DNA of 34,659 nt from Candidatus Eisenbacteria bacterium (GCA_005893305.1 VBOZ01000034.1:13858-48516); one strand, 5' to 3'. Shown: positions 24,191 to 33,122, numbered from the stretch's first letter. Made by a program: numbers and translations. Notes: generated from the letters alone by a model not told the origin.

Positions 24191-25927
24191 ATGTCACGAC
24201 TCGTCCACCGCGCCCCACGCGCGGCCGCTCTCGCGCTCGCGTGCGCGTCCTGCCTCTCGTGCGTGTCGCGCGCGGGGGGCGATCTCCTGCTCAACGAGAT
24301 CCTCTACGACCCGCTGGGCCCCGACGAGCAGCACGAGTTCGTCGAGCTCTGGAATCCCGACTCCACGGTGGTTCCGCTCGAAGGCGTGGCCCTGGAGGCC
24401 GGGGACGGGGCCCGCCCCGATTCCTGGACCGTCGTTTGGCGCGGCGGTGCCGGGGGCGTCGCGGCGCCCGGAGTCGCGTTTCTCGTCGCCGGCGATGCGC
24501 TGCTCGGAGCGCTGCAAAACGGGCCGGACGCGGTGCGGCTCGTGCGGAACGGCGCTGTGCTCGATCTCCTGGGCTATGGCGACCTCGCGGCGCCCGCGCT
24601 CTACGAGGGCGCCCCCGCGCCGGACGCCGGATCGGGGCAGAGCCTGGCGCGCGTGCGGGACGGCGCGGATACCGGCGTCAACCGGGACGACTGGGCCGTC
24701 GAGAGCGAGCCGACGCCGGGCGCCGCGAATCATCCCGACGTGAGGCTTCGCATTTCCCGCTCCGGCGCCGTCACCACGCCGGAGGTCGCGTGGCCAGGCG
24801 AGGAGGTCGAGCTTCGCGCCTGGGTCAGGAACTCGGGAAGGCTTCCGATCGGCGAAGGCAAGTGGGCGGCGCGAGCGGAAGTCCGCGATGCCGCGGATAC
24901 GGTTTGGTCTTTGGTGGCATCGGTTCGTGGTGCCCTGGTCCTGCCCGCGGAGAGCGTGTCGGTCGCGCTCTCCTTCCCGGCGCCTCCGCCAGGAGCACAT
25001 ACCGCGCGGGTTCGCCTCGGCGATGCCGGTGGGTCGGCCGGCGGGCCGCTTGAGGGCGCGGCCATCACCGACACGGCGGCGGTGGCGCTCCGCACGGTCG
25101 CGGGCCCCGCGATCGTCAGTGAAATCGCCTTCCGCGATGCCGGTGCCGGAGAGTGGATCGAGATCTGGTTTCGCGACCGGGTCGAGGACGTCGGGGCGAT
25201 CTCGATCGCCGACGCGGCGAGCGGCCCGCGGCCCATCGACCGCGGTCCCTTGCCGCGAGCCGTCGATTCGGGCTCCTTCCTCGTGGTCGCGAAGGATCCC
25301 GCATTGGTGCGCGCGTCGTTCGGCCTCGCCGACAGCTTGGTTGTCGGCGTGATCGGGGGCTGGCCCTCGCTCAACGACGCCGGGACGGACGGGGCGCCCG
25401 CCGACCGAGTGCGTTTGCTCGACGCGGATGGGACGCCGTGCGACGCCGTTCCGTATCGCGGCGAATCGAGCGCCCGGGGCGGAAGCTTGGAGCGGCTCTC
25501 CGTCGACCTCCCCAGCGACGCGGCCGGAACGTGGGCCGAATCGGTCGACCCAGGCCGAGGCACTCCCGGACGCGATAATTCGATGAAGGCGCCCGGCTCG
25601 GTGGCGGCGGCGCGGGGCGCGCTCTTGGTCGCGGGCGCCCGCGTTCTCCGCCGCCGCGAAGGCGAAGCGCGGCCCGTGGTCCTTCGATTGACCGCCGCGG
25701 CGCGAGGACGGCGGCTCACGGTGCGCGTTCACGATCTCCTGGGCCGCCCGCTCCGCACATTGGTGGAAGGCCAGCGGTTCGATTCCGAGGGGGCCTTCCT
25801 CTGGGACGGACGCGACGATCACGGCGCGCCGGTCCCACCCGGCCTCTACGTGATCCGCGCCGACGCGTTGCCGGAGGAGGGCGCCGCCGCGCGGGCAACG
25901 AGCGTTCCGATGGCGGTGGCGCGATGA
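24191..25927 (+). CDS. Exported protein with two lamin-tail domains and a FlgD-like C-terminal domain
   Basis: 578 residues. A hydrophobic N-terminus rich in Ala, Leu and Cys (ALALACASCLSC) points to export; a lipoprotein is possible but the lipobox is poor. The first lamin-tail domain (~residues 30-180) has LLLNEILYDPLGPDEQHEFV and ELWNPD. A CARDB-like middle region (~185-300) follows. A second lamin-tail domain (~305-460) has IVSEIAFRDAGAGEWIEIW. The end (~490-578) is FlgD-like: LTVRVHDLLGRPLRTLVEG, FLWDGRDDHGAPVPPGLYVI. Lamin-tail domains in bacteria occur in exported, often nuclease- or surface-associated proteins; no catalytic motif was seen here. ATG with GGGAGGAC 7 bases upstream. The stop overlaps the next ATG (ATGA). 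Confidence 0.85.
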   Translation: MSRLVHRAPRAAALALACASCLSCVSRAGGDLLLNEILYDPLGPDEQHEFVELWNPDSTVVPLEGVALEAGDGARPDSWTVVWRGGAGGVAAPGVAFLVAGDALLGALQNGPDAVRLVRNGAVLDLLGYGDLAAPALYEGAPAPDAGSGQSLARVRDGADTGVNRDDWAVESEPTPGAANHPDVRLRISRSGAVTTPEVAWPGEEVELRAWVRNSGRLPIGEGKWAARAEVRDAADTVWSLVASVRGALVLPAESVSVALSFPAPPPGAHTARVRLGDAGGSAGGPLEGAAITDTAAVALRTVAGPAIVSEIAFRDAGAGEWIEIWFRDRVEDVGAISIADAASGPRPIDRGPLPRAVDSGSFLVVAKDPALVRASFGLADSLVVGVIGGWPSLNDAGTDGAPADRVRLLDADGTPCDAVPYRGESSARGGSLERLSVDLPSDAAGTWAESVDPGRGTPGRDNSMKAPGSVAAARGALLVAGARVLRRREGEARPVVLRLTAAARGRRLTVRVHDLLGRPLRTLVEGQRFDSEGAFLWDGRDDHGAPVPPGLYVIRADALPEEGAAARATSVPMAVAR

Positions 25928-26778
25928 CGCTCATAGGGATATCGCTCCTTCGCGTCATCGCCGCGGTCCTGATGGTGTTCGCGGCATTCGTCGCGGGCCC
26001 CGCCATGCCCGCGCGGGCGGCGTTCGAGCTTCGCGATGCGTCGCCCGCGGCGCTTGGGGCCGTGTCGATCGATCTGGATTCCCAATCGCTGTTCGACGAG
26101 GCGGAGCCGGGTCGCGGTGGGATCCGGTTGGGAGCGAGCCACGCCTCGCTCTACCAGGTCGATGGCCTCGTCCAGGACCGGGCCTGGGCCGCAATCGAGG
26201 GGCGCAGGGGCTCGGTCTCGCTCGCCTGCGCGAGGGTGGGAGTGCCGGGGACCACGGAATCGAGCGCGCGCCTCACGCTCCGAGAGTCGGGGGCGAGATT
26301 GGTCGGGCTCGAGCTCAACGCCGAGCGCCTCGACTTGGCGCTCGACGGAGAGCCGCACGAAGGGGGCTGGGCGTTCGGGGGCGCGGCGCGGGCGCGCGTC
26401 TCCCTGCCGCAGCTCGACCTCGAGGTTGCCGTTGCCGCGGACCGGGTCCTCCGGAGCGCCGGTCTCGATCGCCTCGGCGTCCCTCCCTCCGTCCCGTTCT
26501 CCATCCGGCTCCGCACGGGAGGCGCCGCCGCGGCCTGGGTGGACCGCTGGGACGGAACCGGTCGGCGAAGCCCCAGGCTCGTCCTCGACCTGCCTGTGGG
26601 CGGGGCCGCGAGGCTCCGGCTGGGACGGGGCGAGGCTCCCGGGAGGATCGGCGCGGCCCTTGCCATCCGATGGCGTCGCATCGAGGTATCCGCGGGCCGC
26701 ATGGACCAGTCCGCCGGCGGCGTGATCACGGGCGCGGCGCTCGGCATGGCCCCTCCCGCCGCATTCGGGAGCCGGTAA
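25924..26778 (+). CDS. Exported protein of unknown function (beta-rich, possible outer-membrane component)
   Basis: 284 residues. The signal peptide is clear (LLRVIAAVLMVFAAFVAG, end near ARA-A). The mature part has alternating polar and hydrophobic residues, many Arg and Glu, and strand-like runs such as ARVSLPQLDLEVAVAADR and GAALAIRWRRIEVSAGRM, as in periplasmic or outer-membrane beta proteins. No family is recognised. Its ATG overlaps the stop of the lamin-tail protein and the next gene begins 4 bases after its stop, so the three are almost certainly one transcript and may form one envelope assembly. The function is unknown. Confidence 0.7.
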   Translation: MTLIGISLLRVIAAVLMVFAAFVAGPAMPARAAFELRDASPAALGAVSIDLDSQSLFDEAEPGRGGIRLGASHASLYQVDGLVQDRAWAAIEGRRGSVSLACARVGVPGTTESSARLTLRESGARLVGLELNAERLDLALDGEPHEGGWAFGGAARARVSLPQLDLEVAVAADRVLRSAGLDRLGVPPSVPFSIRLRTGGAAAAWVDRWDGTGRRSPRLVLDLPVGGAARLRLGRGEAPGRIGAALAIRWRRIEVSAGRMDQSAGGVITGAALGMAPPAAFGSR

Positions 26779-26782
26779 AGCG

Positions 26783-28255
26783 ATGCGGAGAATCGGAAAC
26801 GCATTTGATATCATGCGGCTGCGGGGTGTCGCGGCATCCGTTTCGGCGCGCCTCTGCTGCGCCCTGGGCCTTGCTGTCTCGGCGCTTGGCCTGGCCCCGG
26901 CCGGGGGCCTAGCCGAGACCTACTGGCTCCCGATCCCCGTCGAGGAGATCGAGGCTCCCGAGGCGCTCGACGACGCGCCGGGACAAGCGTCCGGCTTCTT
27001 GATGCGGGCGACCGTCCGGGACGGGGTGGCGACGATACATCGCGTGGCGGCCGCGCGATCCGGACGATCGCGCCTCGTGGAGCTCTCGCTCTTGGGAGAG
27101 GGCGCCGCGGCCCACGCGGGCACGCTCGCGATCCGAGGCGCACATTCGGGGCCGGATCTCGTCGCCGGGCGCGTGAAGGTGAGCGGCTCGGGGTCGCTCT
27201 TTCTGGAGGCCGTGGGTCTCTCGAGGCGCACGTCGCGCGTCCCGAGAGTCAATACGGCTCCGCCGAGACTCGAGGCGCCGACGAGCGCGACATCGCCCTC
27301 GATCGAGGGGATCGGCTTCGGCCGCTCTTCTGAACCGGGCACCAAGCTCCCCGGCATCTGGGTTGTCGCGGGGAGACGCTTCGAGGATGGCGCGCGGATC
27401 GCGTCCCTGGGCATGGGCCACGCGCTCGGCCAAGGATCGTGGAGCGTCGCCGCCGGAACGATCGGCCGCGCCGCCACGGGAGCGATCGCGGCGGAGGTCC
27501 GATCCGCCGGGACCGCCGCGGCTGGGGAAGCGGCCATCACGCCCGGAGGCGTCGCGACGCTCCTATCGGCGGAGAGCGCCGCGGGCCCGCTGCGAGTAAG
27601 CGGCCGCTGGCGGTATCGCGCCGCGGAAACACGGCATGGGGCGTGCGAGCTGAGCGTCGAAGGGGGCCCACGAGCCGCGCGGGCGAGAATCCACGCAAGC
27701 GGCGGGCCCTCGGGCCCGAGCGGGGCGATCGGGCGCATCGAGCTGGAGTGCCGGCTCGGCGCGCGCGGGCTCGGCCCGATCACGATCCGCGCGGGGAGAA
27801 GCCGGACGGACGGTTTTTCCACGGCTTCGGGCGCGACGGTCCGGACAGAACGGTACGCGGTCCTCGACGCCTCGATCGCGCGATTCGCGGGCCGGGGCCT
27901 CTCGCTCCTCGCGACCCGCCGCGAGCGTGAGACCGCGGAAGGCATCCGTCTGGGCTCGAGTCTCGGCGGCCGCGTCGATCTGACCTGGCGGCGCCGGGGG
28001 AGGCTCGAGGTGTTCGTCGAGGCCGCGCGTGCGGACCAAGGCGGCGCGGCGTGGGGGAGCGGCCTCTTCGCGGGCGGTTCGACCGCGCTCCGATCCCGCA
28101 CGCGGCCGGGAGTGGCCGCCTCCGCGCGAGGAGCGCTGCGTCTAGGCCGGTGGCAGCTCGGCGGCTTGGTCGAAGGACGGGAAGATGAGCGCGGGCGGCA
28201 GGCTTCCGCCGCCACGATCTGGATTCAACGAGCGATGCCTGCGATCGCGCCCTGA
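26783..28255 (+). CDS. Exported beta-rich protein of unknown function (possible outer-membrane barrel)
   Basis: 490 residues. The N-terminus has a hydrophobic segment (LCCALGLAVSALGLAPAGGLA) after Arg-rich residues, with a likely cut before ETYW. The rest is Gly/Ala/Arg-rich, with many short alternating strands such as GPLRVSGRWRYRAAE, GPITIRAGRSRTDG, GRVDLTWRRRGRLEVFVEAA and GRWQLGGLVEGRED. This resembles outer-membrane barrels, and the C-terminus is strand-like but not a textbook aromatic end. ATG 26783 lies 4 bases after the previous stop; ATG 26813 is an alternative that keeps the signal peptide. No known family is recognised. Co-transcription with the two upstream genes is inferred from spacing. 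Confidence 0.68.
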   Translation: MRRIGNAFDIMRLRGVAASVSARLCCALGLAVSALGLAPAGGLAETYWLPIPVEEIEAPEALDDAPGQASGFLMRATVRDGVATIHRVAAARSGRSRLVELSLLGEGAAAHAGTLAIRGAHSGPDLVAGRVKVSGSGSLFLEAVGLSRRTSRVPRVNTAPPRLEAPTSATSPSIEGIGFGRSSEPGTKLPGIWVVAGRRFEDGARIASLGMGHALGQGSWSVAAGTIGRAATGAIAAEVRSAGTAAAGEAAITPGGVATLLSAESAAGPLRVSGRWRYRAAETRHGACELSVEGGPRAARARIHASGGPSGPSGAIGRIELECRLGARGLGPITIRAGRSRTDGFSTASGATVRTERYAVLDASIARFAGRGLSLLATRRERETAEGIRLGSSLGGRVDLTWRRRGRLEVFVEAARADQGGAAWGSGLFAGGSTALRSRTRPGVAASARGALRLGRWQLGGLVEGREDERGRQASAATIWIQRAMPAIAP

Positions 28256-28297
28256 GGCGCGGGGCGGCGACGCGACGAAACAACGGGGGTGAATCGA

Positions 28298-29476
28298 ATG
28301 CGCTACGCGGATCGCATGAGGGATCTCGGCACCGAAACCGCCTTCGAGGTGCTCGCGAAGGCGAGAGCCCTCGAGGCGAAGGGGCGCACGATCGTGCATC
28401 TAGAGATCGGGGAGCCAGACTTCGACACGCCCGCCAACATCCGGGCAGCCGCGGCGCGCGCCCTCGAAGGCGGCTTTACCCACTACGGCCCCTCGGCCGG
28501 TCTTCCCGAGGTGCGCGAGGCGATCGCCGCCTTCATCTCGAAGGATCGCGGTCTTCCGACGGCGCCCGATCAGGTCGTTGTGACCCCGGGCGGAAAGCCG
28601 GTCTTAACCTTCGCCGTCCTCGCCTGCGTCAATCCGGGCGACGAGGTGATCGTCCCGAATCCGGGCTTTCCGATCTACGAATCGGCGGTCCGTTTCGCGG
28701 GCGGAAAGCCGGTTTCCCTGGCGCTCCGCGAGGATCGCGGCTTCCGTTTCGGCGCGGCCGACATCGAGCCGCTCCTGACGCCGCGCACGCGCATGTTGAT
28801 CCTGAACTCCCCGCACAACCCGACCGGATCGGTCCTGGCGCCGCGCGATCTCGACGACATCGCTTCCCTCATCAGGAATCGCGAGATCTTCGTGCTCTCG
28901 GACGAGATCTACGGAAAGATCCTTTACGAGGGAACGCACGAGACGATCGCCACGCGGCCGGATGTGGCGGAGCGGACGATCCTCCTCGACGGTTTCTCCA
29001 AGACCTACGCCATGACGGGCTGGAGGCTGGGCTACGGCGTGATGAACGCCACCCTCGCCAAGCACGTCGCGCGCCTCGCGACGAACGTCTACTCGTGCGC
29101 GACCTCGTTCGTCCAGCGCGCGGCCCCGGAGGCTCTCAATGGCCCGCAGGACGAAGTGCGTGCCATGGTGGCCGAGTTCCGTCGCCGCCGCGATGTCATC
29201 GTCGACGGATTGAACGCGATCCCCGGCGTGCGATGCGCGAAGCCGGCCGGCGCGTTCTACGTGTTTCCCAACGTCACTGGCCTGGGCATGAAGAGCGCCG
29301 ATCTGGAGCAGGCGCTCTTGAACGACGCCGGGGTCGCCGTTCTCTCGGGCACGGCGTTCGGCTCCCAGGGCGAGGGCTACCTGCGCTTCTCCTACGCCAA
29401 CTCGATCGAGAACATCCGCGAGGGGATCCGCCGGTTCGAGGCCTTCGCCCAGAGCCACGTCAAAGCGGCCCGCTGA
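28298..29476 (+). CDS. Class I/II pyridoxal-phosphate aminotransferase (aspartate aminotransferase-like)
   Basis: A 392-residue cytoplasmic transaminase. The substrate-side N-terminus has HLEIGEPDFDTP; the cofactor pocket shows TPGGKPVL, NSPHNPTGSVL and LSDEIYGKILYEG; DGFSKTYAMTGWRLGYG contains the cofactor Lys (residue 235 from this start). The C-terminus has LRFSYANSIENI, with the carboxylate-binding Arg. This fits aspartate/alanine-type aminotransferases; the donor amino acid is not certain. ATG 28298 is chosen because GGGGGTG (28285-28291) lies 6 bases upstream. The frame also allows GTG 28289, but that would put the start inside the ribosome site. It is followed 5 bases later by the carbamate kinase. 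Confidence 0.92.
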   Translation: MRYADRMRDLGTETAFEVLAKARALEAKGRTIVHLEIGEPDFDTPANIRAAAARALEGGFTHYGPSAGLPEVREAIAAFISKDRGLPTAPDQVVVTPGGKPVLTFAVLACVNPGDEVIVPNPGFPIYESAVRFAGGKPVSLALREDRGFRFGAADIEPLLTPRTRMLILNSPHNPTGSVLAPRDLDDIASLIRNREIFVLSDEIYGKILYEGTHETIATRPDVAERTILLDGFSKTYAMTGWRLGYGVMNATLAKHVARLATNVYSCATSFVQRAAPEALNGPQDEVRAMVAEFRRRRDVIVDGLNAIPGVRCAKPAGAFYVFPNVTGLGMKSADLEQALLNDAGVAVLSGTAFGSQGEGYLRFSYANSIENIREGIRRFEAFAQSHVKAAR

Positions 29477-29481
29477 GTCGG

Positions 29482-30435
29482 TTGAGCGGTCTCCCGAAGA
29501 GCATCCTCATCACCCTCGGCGGCAACGCCATTCTGCCCGCGCGCGGCACGGGCACGTTCGACGAGCAGTCCGCGATCACGCGGCTGACCATGCAGCCGAT
29601 CGCTGAGCTGATCCGCGACGGCGTGCAGGTGGTGTTGAGCCACGGCAACGGGCCGATCGTCGGGAACATCCTGATCCGGAACGAGGCCGCGCGCGATCAG
29701 ATCCCCCCGATGCCGCTCGACGTCTGCGGCGCCGACTCCCAGGGCGGGATCGGATTCATGATGCAGCAGGCGCTTCAGAACGAGCTCCGGCGCGTGTCCG
29801 TCGACCGGACCGTCGTGACCCTGGTCACGCAGGTCGTCGTCGACGAGCGCGATCCGGCGTTCCGGCGCCCGACCAAGCCGATCGGGCCCTTTTACTCGCA
29901 GGACCGGGCGCGCCTCCTCGCGAAGGAGAAGGGATGGACGGTCGTGGAAGACGCCGGCCGCGGCTGGCGGCGCGTCGTTGCATCGCCGCGGCCGCTCGAG
30001 GTCGTGGAGATCGCCGCGATCCGAAAGCTCGTGGCGGACGGCGTGATCGCGATCGCCGCGGGCGGGGGCGGAATCCCGGTCGCGCGGCAGTGGGACGGCT
30101 CCCTCCACGGCGTCGAGGCTGTGATCGACAAGGATCTCGCGTCGAGCCTCCTGGCGCGGCTCCTCGGCTGCGAGATGCTCTGCATCGTGACCGGGGTCGA
30201 TCGCGTGGCGCTGAATTACGGCAAGCCCGATCAGCGCGATCTGGATTGCGCGACGGCCGAGGAGCTTTCGCGGTATGCTGCCGAGGGTCACTTCCCCTCG
30301 GGGAGCATGGGACCCAAGATCCAAGCTGCGATTGAGTTCGTTCGAGGGGGCGGACGCGAAGTCGTGATCACCTCGCCGGCGAAAGTTCTGGAGGCGCTCC
30401 AAGGGAAGGGCGGGACTCGAATCCGAAGGGAGTAG
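29482..30435 (+). CDS. arcC: Carbamate kinase
   Basis: Transfers phosphate between carbamoyl phosphate and ADP, giving ATP and carbamate; usually the last, energy-yielding step of arginine, agmatine or purine/allantoin breakdown. Motifs of the amino-acid kinase fold are present: ITLGGNAI, SHGNGPIVGNIL, AAGGGGIPVAR, AVIDKDLASSLLA, CIVTGVDRVALNYGKP and GSMGPKIQAAIEF. The 317 residues match the usual ~310. TTG 29482 lies 5 bases after the aminotransferase stop; CTG 29473 is less likely. No arginine deiminase or transcarbamylase is in view, so the source of carbamoyl phosphate cannot be decided. The neighbouring ABC genes may supply a nitrogen compound. Confidence 0.93.
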   Translation: MSGLPKSILITLGGNAILPARGTGTFDEQSAITRLTMQPIAELIRDGVQVVLSHGNGPIVGNILIRNEAARDQIPPMPLDVCGADSQGGIGFMMQQALQNELRRVSVDRTVVTLVTQVVVDERDPAFRRPTKPIGPFYSQDRARLLAKEKGWTVVEDAGRGWRRVVASPRPLEVVEIAAIRKLVADGVIAIAAGGGGIPVARQWDGSLHGVEAVIDKDLASSLLARLLGCEMLCIVTGVDRVALNYGKPDQRDLDCATAEELSRYAAEGHFPSGSMGPKIQAAIEFVRGGGREVVITSPAKVLEALQGKGGTRIRRE

Positions 30436-30503
30436 CACGCGGGAAGCGCCGCGATCGGCGCGGGCTGTGGGAGCAGCGGGAGTGCGGGCGCGGGAGGACT
30501 CGG

Positions 30504-31982
30504 GTGGGCGACAAGGACGTCGGTCTCAAGGTAAAGGGGATCTCGATCGCGGACGGGGAACCCCCGGCCGTTGATGATCTGACCTTCTCGGTCGCTCGCG
30601 GCTCGCTCCACATGATCCTCGGCGAGCGCGGCACCGGAAAGACGGCTCTCTTGGAGGCGCTCGCCGGACGGCGGCCCCTCGACGAAGGGTCGATCGATTC
30701 CGGGGGCGCGGCGGCCCTCGTCTCAGGTTCGACCACACCCGCCCACATTCGGGTGCTCGATCGGCTGCTCCTCCACCGGCAGTCGCGGTACCTCGGGATG
30801 GGAATCCACTGGAAGCGGGCGCGACGGGAAGCGCGCGAGCTGGCGGCGCGGTTCGGGTTGGAGGCGATCCTCGACGTGCCTGTCGAGGCGCTCCGGCCCC
30901 TCGAGCGCCGGCTCCTCGAGCTCGCGGCGGCCTCGGTCGAATCGCCCGGACTCTTGCTGCTCGACGAGCCTACCTCCGATCTCGGGCCGCATGAAGCGCG
31001 GCAGTTTCTCGCGGGGGTCAAGTCCGTCGCCTCCGAGCAGAAGATCCCGGCGGTCTTCACCAGCACCTGGCCGCGCGACGCCTACCCTGAGGCGGAAGGC
31101 GTGACGATTCTCTGGCGCGGGGCCGCGCCAGCGACGGTGACGACGCGCGAGTGCAGCGAGGGAGCGCTCGTCGAGCGCTGGACGGGCGGCGTCGGAATTC
31201 GCAGGGCACCGACCGGTCCCCATCTGCCGGGCGACCCGCTCCTTCGCGCGGAAGGATTGGTATCGCAAGGGCGCGGGCGCGAGACCTCCCTGGCCGGGCT
31301 CGATTTCGAGGTCAAATCGGGCGAGGTGCTTGCGGTGGTCGGCGCTCCGGCGGACGGGCTCACCTTGCTCCACGACGCCCTCCTCGGAAGCAGGATCCCG
31401 GAGCGCGGAACGATGCAGTTCCTGGGCAAGGAAATGACCCGCTCGTCCCGGCGCCACCGCGTGGAATCGGGGATCAGCTTCGTCAACCCGCCCCACTCGC
31501 GCGACCAGGCGATCGCAGAATTCACGATCGAGGAGAACCTGATTCTGGGCCAGACCGGCGGGCCGCCCTTCGCGCGCGGTGGATTCCTACGCCCGGAATC
31601 GATCCGAGGGAACGCGGTCCGGACGCTCCGGGACTTCGAGATCCCCGGCGCGTCGCCGGGCGATCGCTTCCGGGACCTGAGCCAGGGCGACCGGCAGCGG
31701 ATCATCGTCGCCCGTGAGGTGATTCGAAATCCTGTCCTCCTCGTCGTGCGTTCCCCCGCGCAGGGGTTGTCGCTGGCCGCGCAGGAGTACGTGAGGCGGG
31801 CGCTGGTCCTCCAGTGCGAGCGGGGGAGCGGCCTCCTCTGGCTCACGGAGGAGCCTGAAGAAGCGATGCGCGTCGCCGATCGTCTGGCCGTGCTCGCCGC
31901 GGGGCGCTTCGTGTGGATTCCCGTTACCGAGACGCTGACGCGCGAGATGATCATCGACGAGATGTCGGGGGCCGCGGCGTGA
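30504..31982 (+). CDS. Double-domain ABC ATPase of the nucleoside/sugar importer type, with one composite active site
   Basis: 492 residues with two ABC modules in one chain, as in RbsA/BmpA-type importers. Module 1 has Walker A GERGTGKT (Lys46) and Walker B LLLLDEPTSD (Asp154-Glu155), but where the signature should be it reads ALRPLERRLLEL. Module 2 has an intact-looking signature DLSQGDRQR (Ser393-Gly395), but its Walker A reads GAPADGLT (Leu286 in place of Lys) and its Walker B reads LLVVRSPAQGL (Arg416-Ser417 in place of Asp-Glu). In the folded dimer, module 1 Walker motifs face the module 2 signature, so one working site would remain. GTG start with GGGAGGA five bases upstream. The stop overlaps the permease start (GTGA). 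Confidence 0.86.
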   Translation: MGDKDVGLKVKGISIADGEPPAVDDLTFSVARGSLHMILGERGTGKTALLEALAGRRPLDEGSIDSGGAAALVSGSTTPAHIRVLDRLLLHRQSRYLGMGIHWKRARREARELAARFGLEAILDVPVEALRPLERRLLELAAASVESPGLLLLDEPTSDLGPHEARQFLAGVKSVASEQKIPAVFTSTWPRDAYPEAEGVTILWRGAAPATVTTRECSEGALVERWTGGVGIRRAPTGPHLPGDPLLRAEGLVSQGRGRETSLAGLDFEVKSGEVLAVVGAPADGLTLLHDALLGSRIPERGTMQFLGKEMTRSSRRHRVESGISFVNPPHSRDQAIAEFTIEENLILGQTGGPPFARGGFLRPESIRGNAVRTLRDFEIPGASPGDRFRDLSQGDRQRIIVAREVIRNPVLLVVRSPAQGLSLAAQEYVRRALVLQCERGSGLLWLTEEPEEAMRVADRLAVLAAGRFVWIPVTETLTREMIIDEMSGAAA

Positions 31983-33034
31983 TTCCGGGGCGCTGCCGCG
32001 GCGGGGTCTGGCCGATCGTCGCGAATGTCCTCGTCCTCGCCGCCCTCGTCGTCGGCACGCAACTCCTGTCGAGAGAGCTCGGGGCCGCGCCGGCCTCGGC
32101 GTCCACCGCGCCCTGGAGCGGAGACGTCATTCTCGTCGCCTCGGGGCTCCTCTTCCTGGGTCTGGCGTTTCTCCTCCCGCTCCACGCCGGGCTCCTCAAT
32201 CTCGCGATCCACGCCCAGTTTCTCGCGGGCTTCGCCGCGGGGTCGCTGATTCCGCGCTACCTCGATCTCCCGCCAGGCGGCGAGGCGCCGCTCGCGCTGG
32301 CCGTGGGGGCTCTCGCCGGGGCCGCGGTGGGCGTCATCGTTGCGTGGCTCAAGAGACGGTTCGCGATCCACGAGATCCTGAGCGGCCTTCTTCTCGGCGC
32401 CGCGATGATGTTCGTGCCCCGCGGCGCGGGAGTGGGGCCGGTGGCCCCGCCGGCGCTGACGATCGGGCTGGGCTCCCTCACAGGCGCTCTGCCGTGGGCA
32501 GCCGGCCTGAAGCTCCCTCCAAACCTCGTTCTTGCGTTCGGGATCCTGCTCCTCGCGCTCGGGTTGATCCTCGGGTTCCTCGCCGCCCACTTCCTGCGGG
32601 TGTCGGTACGGGGTTTCGATCTCCGCGCCGTCGGCTCGAACCCGCTGGCCGCCGTCGCGTCCGGCGTCGACGTGGATGGAGTGCAGTCATCGATGATGGT
32701 GCTGGGCGGCGCGTGCGCGGGACTGACGGGGGCGCTCCAGCTCTGGTCCCAGCCCGCCGTCGCGCTCGAGCGCTGGCCGTTTCCCTTGGGATTCGCAGGC
32801 ATGGCGATCGTGTTCCTGGGCGCCGGTTATTTGCGCGGTGCTTTGCTGGTCGCGCTCGCCCTCGCGGTCTGGCTCAACTTGCCCGGCTCGAACGAAGTGC
32901 TCGGAAGCCCCGAATGGGGCGCCGCGATTACGCTGCTCCTGGTTCTCCCGTCGCTCTGGGTCCTGCCTCGGCTTCTCCCCGACCAGGGCGCGCCGCGCGC
33001 GATCTGGCGCACGCGACATCGCGAGTCGATTTAG
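31979..33034 (+). CDS. ABC transporter permease of the nucleoside/branched-chain type (BPD_transp_2)
   Basis: 351 residues with about eight to ten membrane helices. The family hallmark lies on the third quarter: FDLRAVGSNPLAAVASGVDV followed by GACAGLTGAL, as in YufP/YufQ-like and RbsC-like permeases. The cytoplasmic loop WLKRRFAIHEILSGLLLGA carries the part that contacts the ATPase. GTG 31979 overlaps the TGA of the ATPase gene, so the two are coupled. Related importers often have two permeases and a binding protein; neither a second permease nor a binding protein follows here, so they must be elsewhere or the transporter is a homodimer. The substrate is inferred as a nucleoside or sugar by family only. 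Confidence 0.85.
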   Translation: MIPGRCRGGVWPIVANVLVLAALVVGTQLLSRELGAAPASASTAPWSGDVILVASGLLFLGLAFLLPLHAGLLNLAIHAQFLAGFAAGSLIPRYLDLPPGGEAPLALAVGALAGAAVGVIVAWLKRRFAIHEILSGLLLGAAMMFVPRGAGVGPVAPPALTIGLGSLTGALPWAAGLKLPPNLVLAFGILLLALGLILGFLAAHFLRVSVRGFDLRAVGSNPLAAVASGVDVDGVQSSMMVLGGACAGLTGALQLWSQPAVALERWPFPLGFAGMAIVFLGAGYLRGALLVALALAVWLNLPGSNEVLGSPEWGAAITLLLVLPSLWVLPRLLPDQGAPRAIWRTRHRESI

Positions 33035-33122
33035 GACGCGGCGCCGTCCCCTGAAGTTTCGTCACCCCGACTAGCTGGATTCGTTCTCCCCCGAAAACAG
33101 GGTTCCCCCGACGTCACCGGTA

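Noticed and set aside
30446-30461. Terminator GCGCCG-CGAT-CGGCGC before the ABC ATPase
   Set aside because: Only six paired bases and no T run; in DNA this GC-rich such stems arise by chance.
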